From: Parapedobacter indicus
GTDB taxonomy: Bacteria > Bacteroidota > Bacteroidia > Sphingobacteriales > Sphingobacteriaceae
Length of the DNA stretch: 64,000 nt
Direction: 5' to 3'
Assembly: GCF_900113765.1 (NCBI RefSeq)
Contig: NZ_FOQO01000013.1
Location: 140,321 to 204,320 of the forward strand
The position numbers and the translations under genes were made by a program. Below the pieces are notes generated by a model, which ran no database searches, was not told the DNA's origin, and saw only the letters and a program-made list of their open reading frames with translations. Below, piece by piece: positions 52,654 to 61,719 of the stretch (position 1 is the stretch's first letter; the number at the start of each line of letters is the position of its first letter).

Positions 52654-53427
52654 ATGGCCTATCAAAATTTAGTTGTCAACAATCAAGGTTATATACGTCA
52701 TATCGTAATTAACCGCGAAGAAAAACTGAACGCACTTAACAAACAAACGCTGGCCGAACTGCACGATGCCGTCACCGAAGCGTTAGCTGCCGATACCGTC
52801 CGGGGCATCGTATTGACGGGTGCCGGTGAAAAGGCCTTTGTTGCCGGTGCAGACATTTCGGAATTTGCCAACTTCGATGCCGCACAGGGGCGTGCGCTGG
52901 CATACGAGGGTCAAACCAATGTTTTCGATCTCATCCACGCTGCGGAGAAACCAATTATTGCGGCCATCAACGGCTACGCGTTGGGTGGGGGACTTGAATT
53001 GGCATTAGCCTGCCATATACGGGTCGCCGTGGCCTCCGCCAAATTAGGCCTACCGGAAACATCACTGGGTTTGATACCCGGATATGGCGGCACACAGCGG
53101 TTGACGCATCTGGTTGGACGGGGAAGAGCGCTGGAGATGATCCTAACAGGCGATATGATTTCCGCCACGGACGCACTTGAATATGGTCTTGTAAACCATG
53201 TCGTTGAACAGGCTGAGCTGTTTACGAAGGTAGAGAGCATTCTTCAACGCATTGCTTCACGTTCCCGAAGCGCCGTATCAGCGGCCATCAAGGCCATCAA
53301 TGCCAGCCTAGGCTCGGTCAAGCTGGGATTTGAAACAGAGATTAATCTGTTCGGCCAATGTTTCGGAAGTCCGGATTTCAAAGAAGGGGTAAGCGCATTT
53401 TTGGAAAAGCGAAAACCAAATTTCTAG
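52654..53427 (+). CDS. Enoyl-CoA hydratase (crotonase)
   Basis: 257 aa. Both hydratase glutamates are present: Glu115 in GGGLELALACHIR and Glu135 in LGLPETSLGLIPGYGGTQRL, with the 20-residue spacing of the mitochondrial enzyme. The oxyanion hole is FVAGADISE and ALGGG. It hydrates 2-enoyl-CoA to 3-hydroxyacyl-CoA in beta-oxidation or short-chain (crotonyl-CoA) metabolism. It is therefore a true hydratase, in contrast to the crotonase-fold isomerase at 37037-37801, which has a single Glu. It starts 19 bases after the DUF5686 gene and is followed 36 bases on by the AI-2E-family permease. Confidence 0.93.
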   Translation: MAYQNLVVNNQGYIRHIVINREEKLNALNKQTLAELHDAVTEALAADTVRGIVLTGAGEKAFVAGADISEFANFDAAQGRALAYEGQTNVFDLIHAAEKPIIAAINGYALGGGLELALACHIRVAVASAKLGLPETSLGLIPGYGGTQRLTHLVGRGRALEMILTGDMISATDALEYGLVNHVVEQAELFTKVESILQRIASRSRSAVSAAIKAINASLGSVKLGFETEINLFGQCFGSPDFKEGVSAFLEKRKPNF

Positions 53428-53463
53428 TTTCGCGTTTTAGTGGTAAATTAATCGGCATTATCT

Positions 53464-54516
53464 ATGTCCCACTCCGTATTTACCCAAAAGGAGCGCAACA
53501 TCATTACGTTGGTGCTTTTGCTGCTATTGGGTGTGGTAATAGCTTATGCCGTACGAGGGATCATCGGGGCATTGCTAGGCACCATGGTTATGTATACCAT
53601 ATTCCGTCCGCTGAATAGTTGGCTGGTGGAACGTCTCAAATGGCGAAGACCATTGGCGGCGGTCTTCATCATTATTATTTCATTCCTCATCATCGTATTG
53701 CCATTTTTAGGAATAGGCACCATGCTAACCAACAAAATCGTGGAGTTGGTTAAAAATCCCGAATGGATCAAGAATACAGTCAATACAATCAATGAATATG
53801 CGGGCGATAAGCTGGGCAAACCGGACTTACTGCGAGAGCAACTGGAAAAAAGTGCTTCCTATCTCGGTGGCCTTCTTACTTCATTACTCAGTGGAGCAGC
53901 TGGCTTATTTCTGGATATCACCGTGATGTACTTTCTTCTGTATTTCATGTTCATTAACTTCAGGGGATTCGAACGTGGATTGCTTCGCTATTCACCTTTT
54001 CGCATTGAAAATGCAATTAAATTTGGCCATGAATTACGCAACATCACTTATTCTAACGTCATCGGACAAACGTTCATCGCCTTGGTCCAAGGAGGTGCCC
54101 TGGCACTGGGGTTTTGGATTTTTGGATTTGATGATCCCATATTTTGGGGCGTAATTTGTGCAATACTGGCCTTTGTCCCGCTTCTAGGTCCCCCGCTTGT
54201 TTTTGTGCCGGCAGCGGTCTATGCATTTACCCAGGGAGATAACTTTGCCGCCATCGGGTTGTTAATATACGGTTTCGTCGTAGTGATCAACATTGATAAT
54301 GTCCTACGTCTTATTATCGCAAAAAAAGTAGGAGACATCCACCCCATTATCACAGTAGTGGGCGTAATCATCGGAATACCGCTCTTTGGTGTCATGGGTT
54401 TAGTATATGGTCCACTGTTGCTTTCCTACTTCCTTATTACGGTACGTATTTACGAAACCAACAAAAAACAACGCCCCTTAAACGCCGAAGAACTCATACC
54501 CCCAAAGCAGCCATAG
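53464..54516 (+). CDS. AI-2E-family membrane permease
   Basis: 350 aa, eight or so predicted helices (for example NIITLVLLLLLGVVIAYAV, AAVFIIIISFLIIVLPFLG, LFLDITVMYFLLYFMFINF, FWGVICAILAFVPLLGPPLV). The PF01594 hallmark region is present near the end (INIDNVLRLIIAKKVGDIHP, VVGVIIGIPLFGVMGLVYGP). Members include the E. coli AI-2 exporter TqsA and also sodium/proton antiporters, so the transported substrate cannot be stated. No quorum-sensing gene is nearby. It follows the crotonase gene by 36 bases and precedes the glycyl-tRNA synthetase promoter. Confidence 0.88.
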   Translation: MSHSVFTQKERNIITLVLLLLLGVVIAYAVRGIIGALLGTMVMYTIFRPLNSWLVERLKWRRPLAAVFIIIISFLIIVLPFLGIGTMLTNKIVELVKNPEWIKNTVNTINEYAGDKLGKPDLLREQLEKSASYLGGLLTSLLSGAAGLFLDITVMYFLLYFMFINFRGFERGLLRYSPFRIENAIKFGHELRNITYSNVIGQTFIALVQGGALALGFWIFGFDDPIFWGVICAILAFVPLLGPPLVFVPAAVYAFTQGDNFAAIGLLIYGFVVVINIDNVLRLIIAKKVGDIHPIITVVGVIIGIPLFGVMGLVYGPLLLSYFLITVRIYETNKKQRPLNAEELIPPKQP

Positions 54517-54567
54517 GGGCGATATTGTCATTGTATTTTGGTATTTCGTGAATACGAACATTTTATC

Positions 54568-54575
54568 TAAGTTTG
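54568..54575 (+). promoter_or_regulatory. -7 promoter element of glyS
   Basis: TAAGTTTG matches TAnnTTTG, with a weak TTCG (54545-54548) 19 bases upstream. The element ends seven bases before the ATG (54583), so the 5' leader would be nearly absent. Confidence 0.5.
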
Positions 54576-54582
54576 CCGTCTT

Positions 54583-56049
54583 ATGAGCAAGCAAACAGAC
54601 GATTTTTTCAAAAACGTAATTTCACACGCCAAGGAGTACGGTTTCGTATTTCCTTCAAGCGAGATATATGATGGTTTGAGTGCGGTATACGACTACGGAC
54701 AGTTGGGATCCGAACTCAAAAATAACCTCAAAACCTACTGGTGGAAGGCCATGGTTCAGCTTCATGAAAACATCGTGGGCATCGATGCTGCAATTTTCAT
54801 GCACCCCACTACCTGGAAGGCTTCCGGCCACGTGGATGGCTTCAACGATCCGATGATAGACAACAAGGATTCGAAAAAGCGCTACCGAGCCGACCAGCTA
54901 ATCGAGGATAAGATTGCCCGCTATGAGGCTGACGGAAAAGTCGAAGAAGCTCAGCAGTTGCAAGCGGATCTCGATGCGGCGCTCAACGCAGACGACCTTT
55001 CTAAACTCAAAGCGCTCATTGAAGCGCATGACATTGTTTGCCCCATCTCCGGCACGAAAAACTGGACCGACGTACGGCAGTTTAATTTGATGTTTTCGAC
55101 GCAGATGGGGGCATCGGCTGAAGATGCCGAAACAGTATACCTACGGCCCGAAACAGCGCAAGGCATCTTTGTTAACTTTCTGAACGTGCAAAAAAGCGGC
55201 CGGATGAAAGTTCCCTTTGGAATTGCTCAGATCGGAAAAGCATTCCGTAACGAGGTCATCGCCCGCCAATTCATCATGCGTATGCGTGAATTTGAGCAGA
55301 TGGAACTGCAGTTTTTTGTGCGGCCCGGCACGGAGCTTGATTGGTATAACCAATGGAAAGAAACCCGGCTAAAATGGCACCTTGCGGTTGGCGGCGACCC
55401 GGCGAAATACCGTTTCCATGACCACGTCAAGCTCGCCCATTATGCCAATGCAGCCGTTGATATCGAATACGATTTTCCATTTGGGTTCAAAGAAGTAGAG
55501 GGTATCCACTCACGCACCGACTTTGATCTCAGCCAACACCAAAAATATTCAGGTAAGAAAATACAGTACTTCGACCCTGAGATCAACCAGAATTATGTGC
55601 CCTATGTGATTGAAACCTCCATAGGTTTAGATCGGCTTTTTCTTACGGTATTGTGCAACTCATTTGAAGAGCAGGATCTTAGTACCGCGGATAAGCAAGA
55701 TTCGCGGTCGGTGCTACGCTTTCATCCCACGTTGGCTCCGGTGAAGGCAGCCATCTTGCCGCTCACCAAAAAGGATGGACTGCCCGACAAAGCCAGGGAA
55801 ATTCTTAATCGGCTTAAAATAGATCACAACGTCCAATACGACGAGAAGGACTCCATCGGCAAACGCTACCGTCGGCAGGATGCCATTGGTACGCCATTTT
55901 GTATCACGGTTGACTACCAATCGCTGGAAGACGACACGGTGACCCTCCGCCATCGCGATAGCATGGAACAGGAACGTGTTGCAGCAGCCGACCTGGAGAA
56001 AATTGTTGCCGACTTAGTCGGTTGGAAAAATCTATTGGGCGGCTTATAG
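54583..56049 (+). CDS. glyS: Glycyl-tRNA synthetase, eukaryote-like alpha2 type
   Basis: 488 aa class II synthetase that charges tRNA-Gly. The N-terminus shows SAVYDYGQLGSELKNN and HPTTWKASGHVDGFNDP; motif 1/2 regions include YLRPETAQGIFVNFLN and GKAFRNEVIARQFIMRMREF; motif 3 is VIETSIGLDRLFLTVL. A C-terminal anticodon-binding domain follows (about 385-488, APVKAAILPLTKKDG). This is the single-chain alpha2 form and not the two-gene alpha2beta2 form of E. coli. It is a single-gene unit with its own promoter, converging on the fucosidase gene with 20 bases between stops and no clear hairpin there. Confidence 0.96.
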   Translation: MSKQTDDFFKNVISHAKEYGFVFPSSEIYDGLSAVYDYGQLGSELKNNLKTYWWKAMVQLHENIVGIDAAIFMHPTTWKASGHVDGFNDPMIDNKDSKKRYRADQLIEDKIARYEADGKVEEAQQLQADLDAALNADDLSKLKALIEAHDIVCPISGTKNWTDVRQFNLMFSTQMGASAEDAETVYLRPETAQGIFVNFLNVQKSGRMKVPFGIAQIGKAFRNEVIARQFIMRMREFEQMELQFFVRPGTELDWYNQWKETRLKWHLAVGGDPAKYRFHDHVKLAHYANAAVDIEYDFPFGFKEVEGIHSRTDFDLSQHQKYSGKKIQYFDPEINQNYVPYVIETSIGLDRLFLTVLCNSFEEQDLSTADKQDSRSVLRFHPTLAPVKAAILPLTKKDGLPDKAREILNRLKIDHNVQYDEKDSIGKRYRRQDAIGTPFCITVDYQSLEDDTVTLRHRDSMEQERVAAADLEKIVADLVGWKNLLGGL

Positions 56050-56069
56050 CCCGCCGTACCGATTTTCCT

Positions 56070-58031
56070 TTATTTGCCATACACGGTAAATTCCGCTATC
56101 GACACGACCGATCGGCTAGTTGATGCGTTAGCCACGGATTCTATCGCGAATCGGAAATAACGCGCTTGTACCGGTTTGGCGAACTCCACAAATTGTAGTA
56201 TAGGGTTGGCCACGATATTAGAAAACTCTCCGCTACCGACGGCTTGCCACTGGCTCCCGTCTACACTTGTTTCAAAAACATAGCGGTTTACCAAGCCCGC
56301 TGCCTCCCCGTCCTGCCGGGGGAGATAACCCATGCCTGTGAGGGTCTGCAGACTGCCCATGTCGACGCTAAAGCGCTTAGGTAAACCTATTTCATTCGTG
56401 AGCCAATGGGTATTTGTATTTCCATCCCACGCCAATGCCGGATCACCACCGTCTAATGAATTGTCGACTATTTTCCATGCCGATGCGTTCAAGGCCTTTC
56501 GGTCAGTGATTTGCGTTGCAAATTCTACCGTTGCTTCCTTAAACAGACCAAAATCGCTGAGCGCTATAGCTACCGGAGCAAATAGCCGCAGCCGCACTTG
56601 CTTCGTAGTAACTGGTTCTTTCAGAGGAATAAGTCGGCTGGAGCCGATGCTGGTCGCCATGACTAACGGCTGCCACGCCTCGTCCTGCCATACATCTATC
56701 CAGACGCTATCTAAACGCTGCCCCAGTTTGATATTTTCACGTAGGCGGATAAGATCAAAGGTAGCCTCGTCCTTCAATTTTACAACCAGTTCAGGCTGGG
56801 TTACATCATCGTTGGTAGCCCAATAGCTATAGCGGTCGTCATCCAATAAATTGGCAGGACCGAAATGCTTTTCTTTGTCCTTGCGTATATTGGATGCGTT
56901 AAACGAAGCGCCCGAGGCAAAGTTTTCTGCAAATGTTTTATGCAACTTTTCACCAAACCCTTTGAGCGAAGCGACGTCATTAGGGTGCAGCAAGCCGTCC
57001 GTATTAGGGGCGAGCCCCAAGTTGAACGCTGCGCCACGGCCCACGCTTTTAAGATAAAGGTCAAACAGCTGATCGGGTGTTTTTACATCATTGTCCTGCT
57101 CCGGGTGATAAAACCATCCCGGGCGCTGCGGCACATCGCACTCGGCGGGAATCCAATACTTCCCGTTTCGCTGCCCACTTCCCAAAAACCGTTCGTCAAT
57201 ATGGCCAGGTGCAGGTTTACCACCATCGGGAGCCACCGGTGTAAATGTGGCCCAGGAGGTCTCCGCAGCTTCACCTTTTTCATTTCCCACCCATCGTATA
57301 TCCGGACCGATGTCACTGAAAATTACCGCGGTGGGTTGCATCTCTCGTGTAATTGGCCACGTTTTTTCTTCCCATTCGTAATACGTAGATCGATCGATAC
57401 GACGGGTCTCGTTTGCGCCGCCATAGTAGCCGTCGCCGCCATTGGCACCATCGTGCCAGCTGACAAACAACGGCCCGTAGTTACCATATAATTCCCGTAA
57501 CTGCTCCCGATAAGCGTCGGCATATTCGGGAGCACCATAGGCGGGAAAATTTCGATCCCAAGCAGACACATACACCCCAAACTGCATTCCCTGTTTGTGA
57601 GCGGCTTCCATAAATTCCTTCACCATATCGCCCTTTCCTTCACGCCATGGGCTGCGGGAGATGTTATAATCCGTCGTTTTTGTCGGCCACAAACAATAGC
57701 CGTCGTGATGTTTGGCTACCGATATCAATCCATTGAATCCTCCAGCCTTGGCAGCTGCAGCAATCTGGTTGGCATCAAAATGCTTCGGATTGAATAAATC
57801 AGCCGGTGCATCGCCAAACCCCCACTCTTTATTCTGAAATGTGGTTGGCGTAAAGTGGATTAAACAATACATTTCTAGCTCATGCCAGTTCAACTGCGCT
57901 GCGGTAGGTATCGGTCCATAAGGACTAGGCTCGTCACTTTTAGCGCTGTCAACTGAGTTACATCCTGCCGTTAATCCTACGACTGCTACCACGCCGAGGA
58001 ACATTAGCTTTGTTACATTATCGAATATCAT
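56070..58031 (-). CDS. GH29 alpha-L-fucosidase lipoprotein with discoidin-type domains
   Basis: 653 aa. Signal peptide with lipobox (LTAGC, Cys24). The GH29 barrel (about 45-360) shows YCLIHFTPTTF, VAKHHDGYCLWPT, FGVYVSAWDRN and the nucleophile Asp194 in FVSWHDGANGG. Two F5/8-type C (CBM32-like) domains follow (about 365-500 and 510-653; LLDDDRYSYWATNDDVTQP, AWDGNTNTHWLTNEIG, ARYFRFAIESVA). It removes terminal alpha-L-fucose from glycans at the cell surface or periplasm, retaining mechanism. Fucose caps xyloglucan side chains, so a link with the GH31/beta-helix group at 0-8 kb is possible but distant. It is a single-gene unit, convergent with glyS and divergent from katG. Confidence 0.9.
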   Translation of the reverse strand: MIFDNVTKLMFLGVVAVVGLTAGCNSVDSAKSDEPSPYGPIPTAAQLNWHELEMYCLIHFTPTTFQNKEWGFGDAPADLFNPKHFDANQIAAAAKAGGFNGLISVAKHHDGYCLWPTKTTDYNISRSPWREGKGDMVKEFMEAAHKQGMQFGVYVSAWDRNFPAYGAPEYADAYREQLRELYGNYGPLFVSWHDGANGGDGYYGGANETRRIDRSTYYEWEEKTWPITREMQPTAVIFSDIGPDIRWVGNEKGEAAETSWATFTPVAPDGGKPAPGHIDERFLGSGQRNGKYWIPAECDVPQRPGWFYHPEQDNDVKTPDQLFDLYLKSVGRGAAFNLGLAPNTDGLLHPNDVASLKGFGEKLHKTFAENFASGASFNASNIRKDKEKHFGPANLLDDDRYSYWATNDDVTQPELVVKLKDEATFDLIRLRENIKLGQRLDSVWIDVWQDEAWQPLVMATSIGSSRLIPLKEPVTTKQVRLRLFAPVAIALSDFGLFKEATVEFATQITDRKALNASAWKIVDNSLDGGDPALAWDGNTNTHWLTNEIGLPKRFSVDMGSLQTLTGMGYLPRQDGEAAGLVNRYVFETSVDGSQWQAVGSGEFSNIVANPILQFVEFAKPVQARYFRFAIESVANASTSRSVVSIAEFTVYGK

Positions 58032-58229
58032 GTGAGTTCGGATTTATATCGGACGATAAAGATAAACGTTTCTATGGTAGCTCGCCCAGCTATTGCGAAA
58101 ATAACTTAGCAAATGGATAACTAAAGTGAATCACATCAAATCATTCAATTTTATACACATAGACATGTATTATCAATTTTGACTATAAAGCATCATTATA
58201 AGTGATTTAACGTATCCACATAATCCTTT

Positions 58230-58237
58230 TATATTTG
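58230..58237 (+). promoter_or_regulatory. -7 promoter element of katG
   Basis: TATATTTG is an exact match to TAnnTTTG, with TTTA 20 bases upstream (58206-58209). Transcription would start about 40 bases before the ATG (58282). No OxyR-like site could be recognised in the AT-rich region upstream. Confidence 0.55.
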
Positions 58238-58281
58238 AAATTAGCAATGCAACGAATTGACAACCCTTAAAGACATTCCTT

Positions 58282-60573
58282 ATGGACAGCAATGCAAACG
58301 ACACAGGCAAATGCCCATTTTCTGGCAATTTTGCGCCCTCAAAACCGATTAAAACTCATGTCGGGAGTAGAGGAACTAAAAACCGCGACTGGTGGCCAAA
58401 TCAGTTAAAAGTAAGCATCTTGCGGCAGCATTCACCCGTATCCAACCCCATGGGCGAAGCTTTCAATTATGCTGAAGAGTTTAACAGTCTCGACCTGGAT
58501 ACAGTAAAGGAAGATCTACGCAAGTTGATGACCGATTCCAAGGATTGGTGGCCTGCGGATTTCGGTCACTATGGGCCATTATTTATACGCATGGCTTGGC
58601 ATAGCGCGGGCACTTACCGGATAGGCGATGGCCGCGGCGGTGCGGGTCGTGGCCAGCAGCGGTTTGCCCCGCTCAACAGCTGGCCCGACAATGTCAGCCT
58701 CGACAAAGCACGTAGATTATTGTGGCCTATTAAACAAAAATATGGCAGAAAGATATCCTGGGCGGACCTGCTGATCCTGACCGGAAATGTGGCACTTGAA
58801 TCGATGGGCTTCAAGACCTTTGGCTTCGCTGGCGGTCGCGAGGATACATGGGAGCCTGACGAAGACGTCTATTGGGGATCCGAGAAGACTTGGTTAGGTG
58901 GCGATGTACGTTATGCCCGCGGTTCCGAAGGCGTTAGGAAAGAAAGTGCAGTACTTGTATCGGATGACGACGCTGACGGCGACATCCATAGCCGTAACCT
59001 GGAGAATCCACTTGCCGCCGTGCAAATGGGACTCATTTACGTTAATCCAGAAGGTCCTGATGGCAATCCGGATCCAGTGGCAGCAGCTTATGATATCCGT
59101 GAAACCTTTAAACGCATGGCCATGAACGACGAAGAAACTGTTGCGCTCATTGCCGGCGGCCACACCTTTGGCAAAACCCACGGTGCAGGCGATTCATCAC
59201 TTGTTGGCGCTGAGCCTGAAACTGCTGACCTCGAAGAGCAAGGTCTGGGCTGGAAAAGCAGTTATGGTACAGGCAAAGGCGGTGACACCATCACCAGCGG
59301 TTTAGAAGTCACCTGGTCAACCACCCCCACAAAGTGGAGCACCAATTTCTTTTGGAATCTGTTCGGCTATGAATGGGAATTGACAAAAAGCCCCGCAGGT
59401 GCACATCAATGGGTCGCAAAGGGAGCTAATCCAATCATACCCGATGCCCACGACCCTTCCAAAAGGCATTTACCCACCATGCTTACGACCGATCTAGCCC
59501 TGAGATTCGATCCAGCCTACGAAAAAATTTCCCGCCGATTTTTTGAAAATCCGGATGAGTTTGCCGATGCTTTCGCTCGCGCTTGGTTCAAACTGACACA
59601 CCGCGATATGGGACCAAGAACACGCTATCTTGGTCCCGACGCACCTGAAGAAGAACTGATTTGGCAGGATCCGATTCCCGTAGTAGACCATGAGTTAATC
59701 GATGACCAGGACATTGCTACGTTGAAAACTGATATATCGGAATCCGGGTTATCGGTGTCACAGCTGGTTGCCACCGCTTGGGCATCGGCATCCACCTTTC
59801 GCGGTTCGGACAAACGAGGAGGCGCAAATGGGGCACGTATCCGGTTAGAACCGCAAAAAAGCTGGGAGATTAACAATCCTCCACAGCTCGCAAATGTATT
59901 GGCAAAACTCGAAGACATCCAAGTCGCATTTAATAACAGGCAGTCCGACGGCAAACGGGTTTCCCTTGCTGACCTCATTGTTTTAGGGGGTTGTGCAGGT
60001 ATTGAAAGGGCTGCAAAGGATGCAGGATACGACGTAGCAGTTCCCTTCCATCCGGGTCGTATGGATGCGCTACAGGAGCAGACCGACGTAGAATCGTTCG
60101 CGCTGTTGGAACCGGTGGCCGATGGCTTCCGCAACTTCCTAAAGACCAAATACAGTGTGTCTACCGAAGAATTGCTAATCGACAAAGCTCAATTGCTAAC
60201 ACTGACAGCTCCTGAATTAACCGTTCTTATCGGCGGTATGCGCGTGTTGAACACGAATTTTAACAATACTCCACACGGTGTATTTACCCACCGTCCCGAG
60301 ACGCTTACCAATGATTTCTTCGTAAACCTACTCGATATGAACACTGCCTGGAAAGCAATCGATGAATATCGGGAATTGTTCGAAGGTCTTGACCGCGCAA
60401 CAGGTGAACTTAAATGGACCGCAACCCGCGCTGATCTTGTTTTTGGCTCAAATTCAGAACTTAGAGCGCTTGCCGAAGTGTATGGAAGTTCAGATGGACA
60501 AGAAAAATTTGTGAAAGACTTTATTGCCGCATGGAATAAAGTGATGAACCTCGATCGTTTTGATTTGATTTAA
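58282..60573 (+). CDS. katG: Catalase-peroxidase
   Basis: 763 aa, two-domain haem enzyme that removes H2O2 by catalase and peroxidase activity. The distal pocket is Arg103-Trp106-His107 in FIRMAWHSAGTYR, and the proximal ligand is His294 in GGHTFGKTHGAG. The Met-Tyr-Trp adduct needed for catalase activity is complete: Trp106, Tyr253 (LIYVNPEGP) and Met279 (FKRMAMND). The haem-free C-terminal domain runs to NKVMNLDRFDLI. No signal peptide, so it is cytoplasmic. It has its own promoter and a very strong terminator, so it is a single-gene unit. With the Prx6 gene it gives this region two peroxide-scavenging enzymes. Confidence 0.97.
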   Translation: MDSNANDTGKCPFSGNFAPSKPIKTHVGSRGTKNRDWWPNQLKVSILRQHSPVSNPMGEAFNYAEEFNSLDLDTVKEDLRKLMTDSKDWWPADFGHYGPLFIRMAWHSAGTYRIGDGRGGAGRGQQRFAPLNSWPDNVSLDKARRLLWPIKQKYGRKISWADLLILTGNVALESMGFKTFGFAGGREDTWEPDEDVYWGSEKTWLGGDVRYARGSEGVRKESAVLVSDDDADGDIHSRNLENPLAAVQMGLIYVNPEGPDGNPDPVAAAYDIRETFKRMAMNDEETVALIAGGHTFGKTHGAGDSSLVGAEPETADLEEQGLGWKSSYGTGKGGDTITSGLEVTWSTTPTKWSTNFFWNLFGYEWELTKSPAGAHQWVAKGANPIIPDAHDPSKRHLPTMLTTDLALRFDPAYEKISRRFFENPDEFADAFARAWFKLTHRDMGPRTRYLGPDAPEEELIWQDPIPVVDHELIDDQDIATLKTDISESGLSVSQLVATAWASASTFRGSDKRGGANGARIRLEPQKSWEINNPPQLANVLAKLEDIQVAFNNRQSDGKRVSLADLIVLGGCAGIERAAKDAGYDVAVPFHPGRMDALQEQTDVESFALLEPVADGFRNFLKTKYSVSTEELLIDKAQLLTLTAPELTVLIGGMRVLNTNFNNTPHGVFTHRPETLTNDFFVNLLDMNTAWKAIDEYRELFEGLDRATGELKWTATRADLVFGSNSELRALAEVYGSSDGQEKFVKDFIAAWNKVMNLDRFDLI

Positions 60574-60612
60574 TCTGCCAATATTCCGCAAGCCCATCAA
60601 TGGAAACCGGGA

Positions 60613-60661
60613 AAAAGAAACCCTCCCCTAGCTAATCGGTGGGGAGGGTTTCTTTTTATTT
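60613..60661 (+). terminator. Strong terminator after katG
   Basis: Perfect 16-bp stem AAAAGAAACCCTCCCC (60613-60628) / GGGGAGGGTTTCTTTT (60641-60656) with a 12-base loop and a T-rich tail. Confidence 0.9.
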
Positions 60662-60729
60662 TTCTCCCGATTTTAAAGCATTTACACCTATTTTCGCATC
60701 ATTACTAAAAAGTAAACATTTCAAAAAAT

Positions 60730-61455
60730 ATGCATTTGCCAGTAAAGCATCCCACTCGACTATTTTTAACGATTGCATCACTTTCTTTATTTACCCTGCA
60801 ATCTGTCGCCCAAGAACACGTTTTCAATAGTTGGCTCGCTTGGTTTAATAACGTGAAATTCACCGACAAGTGGGGTATGAATCACGATATTCAATTCCGA
60901 GCAGGAAACGATTGGAGCAGTAATTCATCGCTTTTAATTCGGTCTGGTATCAACTATTACGTCAACCAGCGCCAAACCGCTGCTTTGGGATACGCCGCTA
61001 CGTTGGCAACCCACGAACTCGCCACAGACGCCTCTAGATTAACCGAACACCGCATTTGGCAGCAGTACATTATTACTGGAACAACGTTAGGTGTCCCACT
61101 CCAGCATCGGTTCCGCCTCGAGCAGCGTTTTCTTAAACGTCCCGACGAAACGGCATTTACCCAGCGAGCAAGGTATTTCATCAGGAGTGTTATTCCACTT
61201 CGTTCTCCTTCGGACCAACCCTTTCACCGGGGTATATTCACCTCGCTTCAAAATGAGCTTTTCTTCAACATACACAATCAAAAAGCGACCAATGGAAAAT
61301 GGTTCGACCAAAATCGCGCTTATGTGTCCATTGGTTTCCGATTTTCGGAAAAGTATGACCTTGAAACGGGATACTTAAATCAATTCCTGGTTAGAAAGGC
61401 AGCACCAAATTCAATGATTCATAGCTGGCAAATAGCCATTTATACTCGCCTGTAA
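60730..61455 (+). CDS. DUF2490-family outer-membrane protein
   Basis: 241 aa. A signal peptide (through LFTLQSVAQ) is followed by alternating beta strands with many aromatics (HVFNSWLAWFNNVKFTDKWG, LEQRFLKRP, RFSEKYDLETGYLNQFLV) ending in a hydrophobic strand (WQIAIYTRL). This is the DUF2490 pattern: a small beta-barrel predicted for the outer membrane, function unknown. TATTTTCG about 60694 is an imperfect -7 element. It lies between the katG terminator and the leader-peptide region, in the same direction as the methyltransferase gene, but the attenuator's own promoter separates it from that gene. Confidence 0.8.
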   Translation: MHLPVKHPTRLFLTIASLSLFTLQSVAQEHVFNSWLAWFNNVKFTDKWGMNHDIQFRAGNDWSSNSSLLIRSGINYYVNQRQTAALGYAATLATHELATDASRLTEHRIWQQYIITGTTLGVPLQHRFRLEQRFLKRPDETAFTQRARYFIRSVIPLRSPSDQPFHRGIFTSLQNELFFNIHNQKATNGKWFDQNRAYVSIGFRFSEKYDLETGYLNQFLVRKAAPNSMIHSWQIAIYTRL

Positions 61456-61537
61456 AATTATCCGTCTAATTATCAGTAAATTAAAACAGATATTGAAATC
61501 TTTTCAAATTAAATCTACTAAATAAATAGACTTTATA

Positions 61538-61545
61538 TATATTTG
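61538..61545 (+). promoter_or_regulatory. -7 promoter element of the leader peptide
   Basis: TATATTTG, an exact -7 match, ends four bases before the leader ATG (61550), so the transcript should be leaderless or nearly so. The -33 region is not conserved. Confidence 0.55.
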
Positions 61546-61549
61546 CATT

Positions 61550-61630
61550 ATGAAAGCAATAAATTATAAAACGATCAGCTGCAACCCATCGTGTATGTAT
61601 ACACGAACGATGTGTTATACGCGCGGTTGA
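61550..61630 (+). CDS. Putative cysteine-codon leader peptide (26 aa)
   Basis: A short open frame, ATG to TGA, encoding a 26-residue peptide with Cys at 11, 15 and 22 (TISCNPSCMYTRTMCYTRG). Three of 26 codons are Cys, which is very high, and Cys, Met and Ser are all sulfur-pathway or closely linked codons. The second half overlaps a perfect 7-bp hairpin TCGTGTA/TACACGA (61589-61606) that would form only when no ribosome covers codons 14-19. A terminator follows 26 bases after the stop, and the siroheme-pathway gene starts 90 bases after it. Those are the parts of a transcription attenuator: stalling at Cys codons when Cys-tRNA is scarce would change which hairpin forms. I do not recognise the peptide as a named family. 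Function is inferred from composition and position. Confidence 0.6.
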   Translation: MKAINYKTISCNPSCMYTRTMCYTRG

Positions 61631-61655
61631 AGGTGCTTTGATGATATGATATAGT

Positions 61656-61693
61656 AAGGCCTCTTCGACAACGAACTATCGAAGAGGCTTTTT
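61656..61693 (+). terminator. Attenuator terminator before the methyltransferase gene
   Basis: GCCTCTTCGA (61659-61668) pairs with TCGAAGAGGC (61679-61688) around ten bases, followed by TTTTT and supported by A/T pairs at the base (61656-61691). It lies between the leader ORF and the ATG at 61720, so it can stop transcription before the coding region. Confidence 0.8.
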
Positions 61694-61719
61694 CGCTTAA
61701 AAGATAAAAAAAGAAAACA

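Noticed and set aside
56070..58031. Membership of the GH29 gene in the GH31/beta-helix locus
   Set aside because: The substrates would fit xyloglucan, but the genes are about 50 kb apart with unrelated genes between, so only a loose functional link is suggested.
61538..61719. SAM or cobalamin riboswitch upstream of the methyltransferase
   Set aside because: The space is only about 170 bases and is filled by a short ORF and one terminator. I could not find a multi-helix core or the conserved riboswitch segments.
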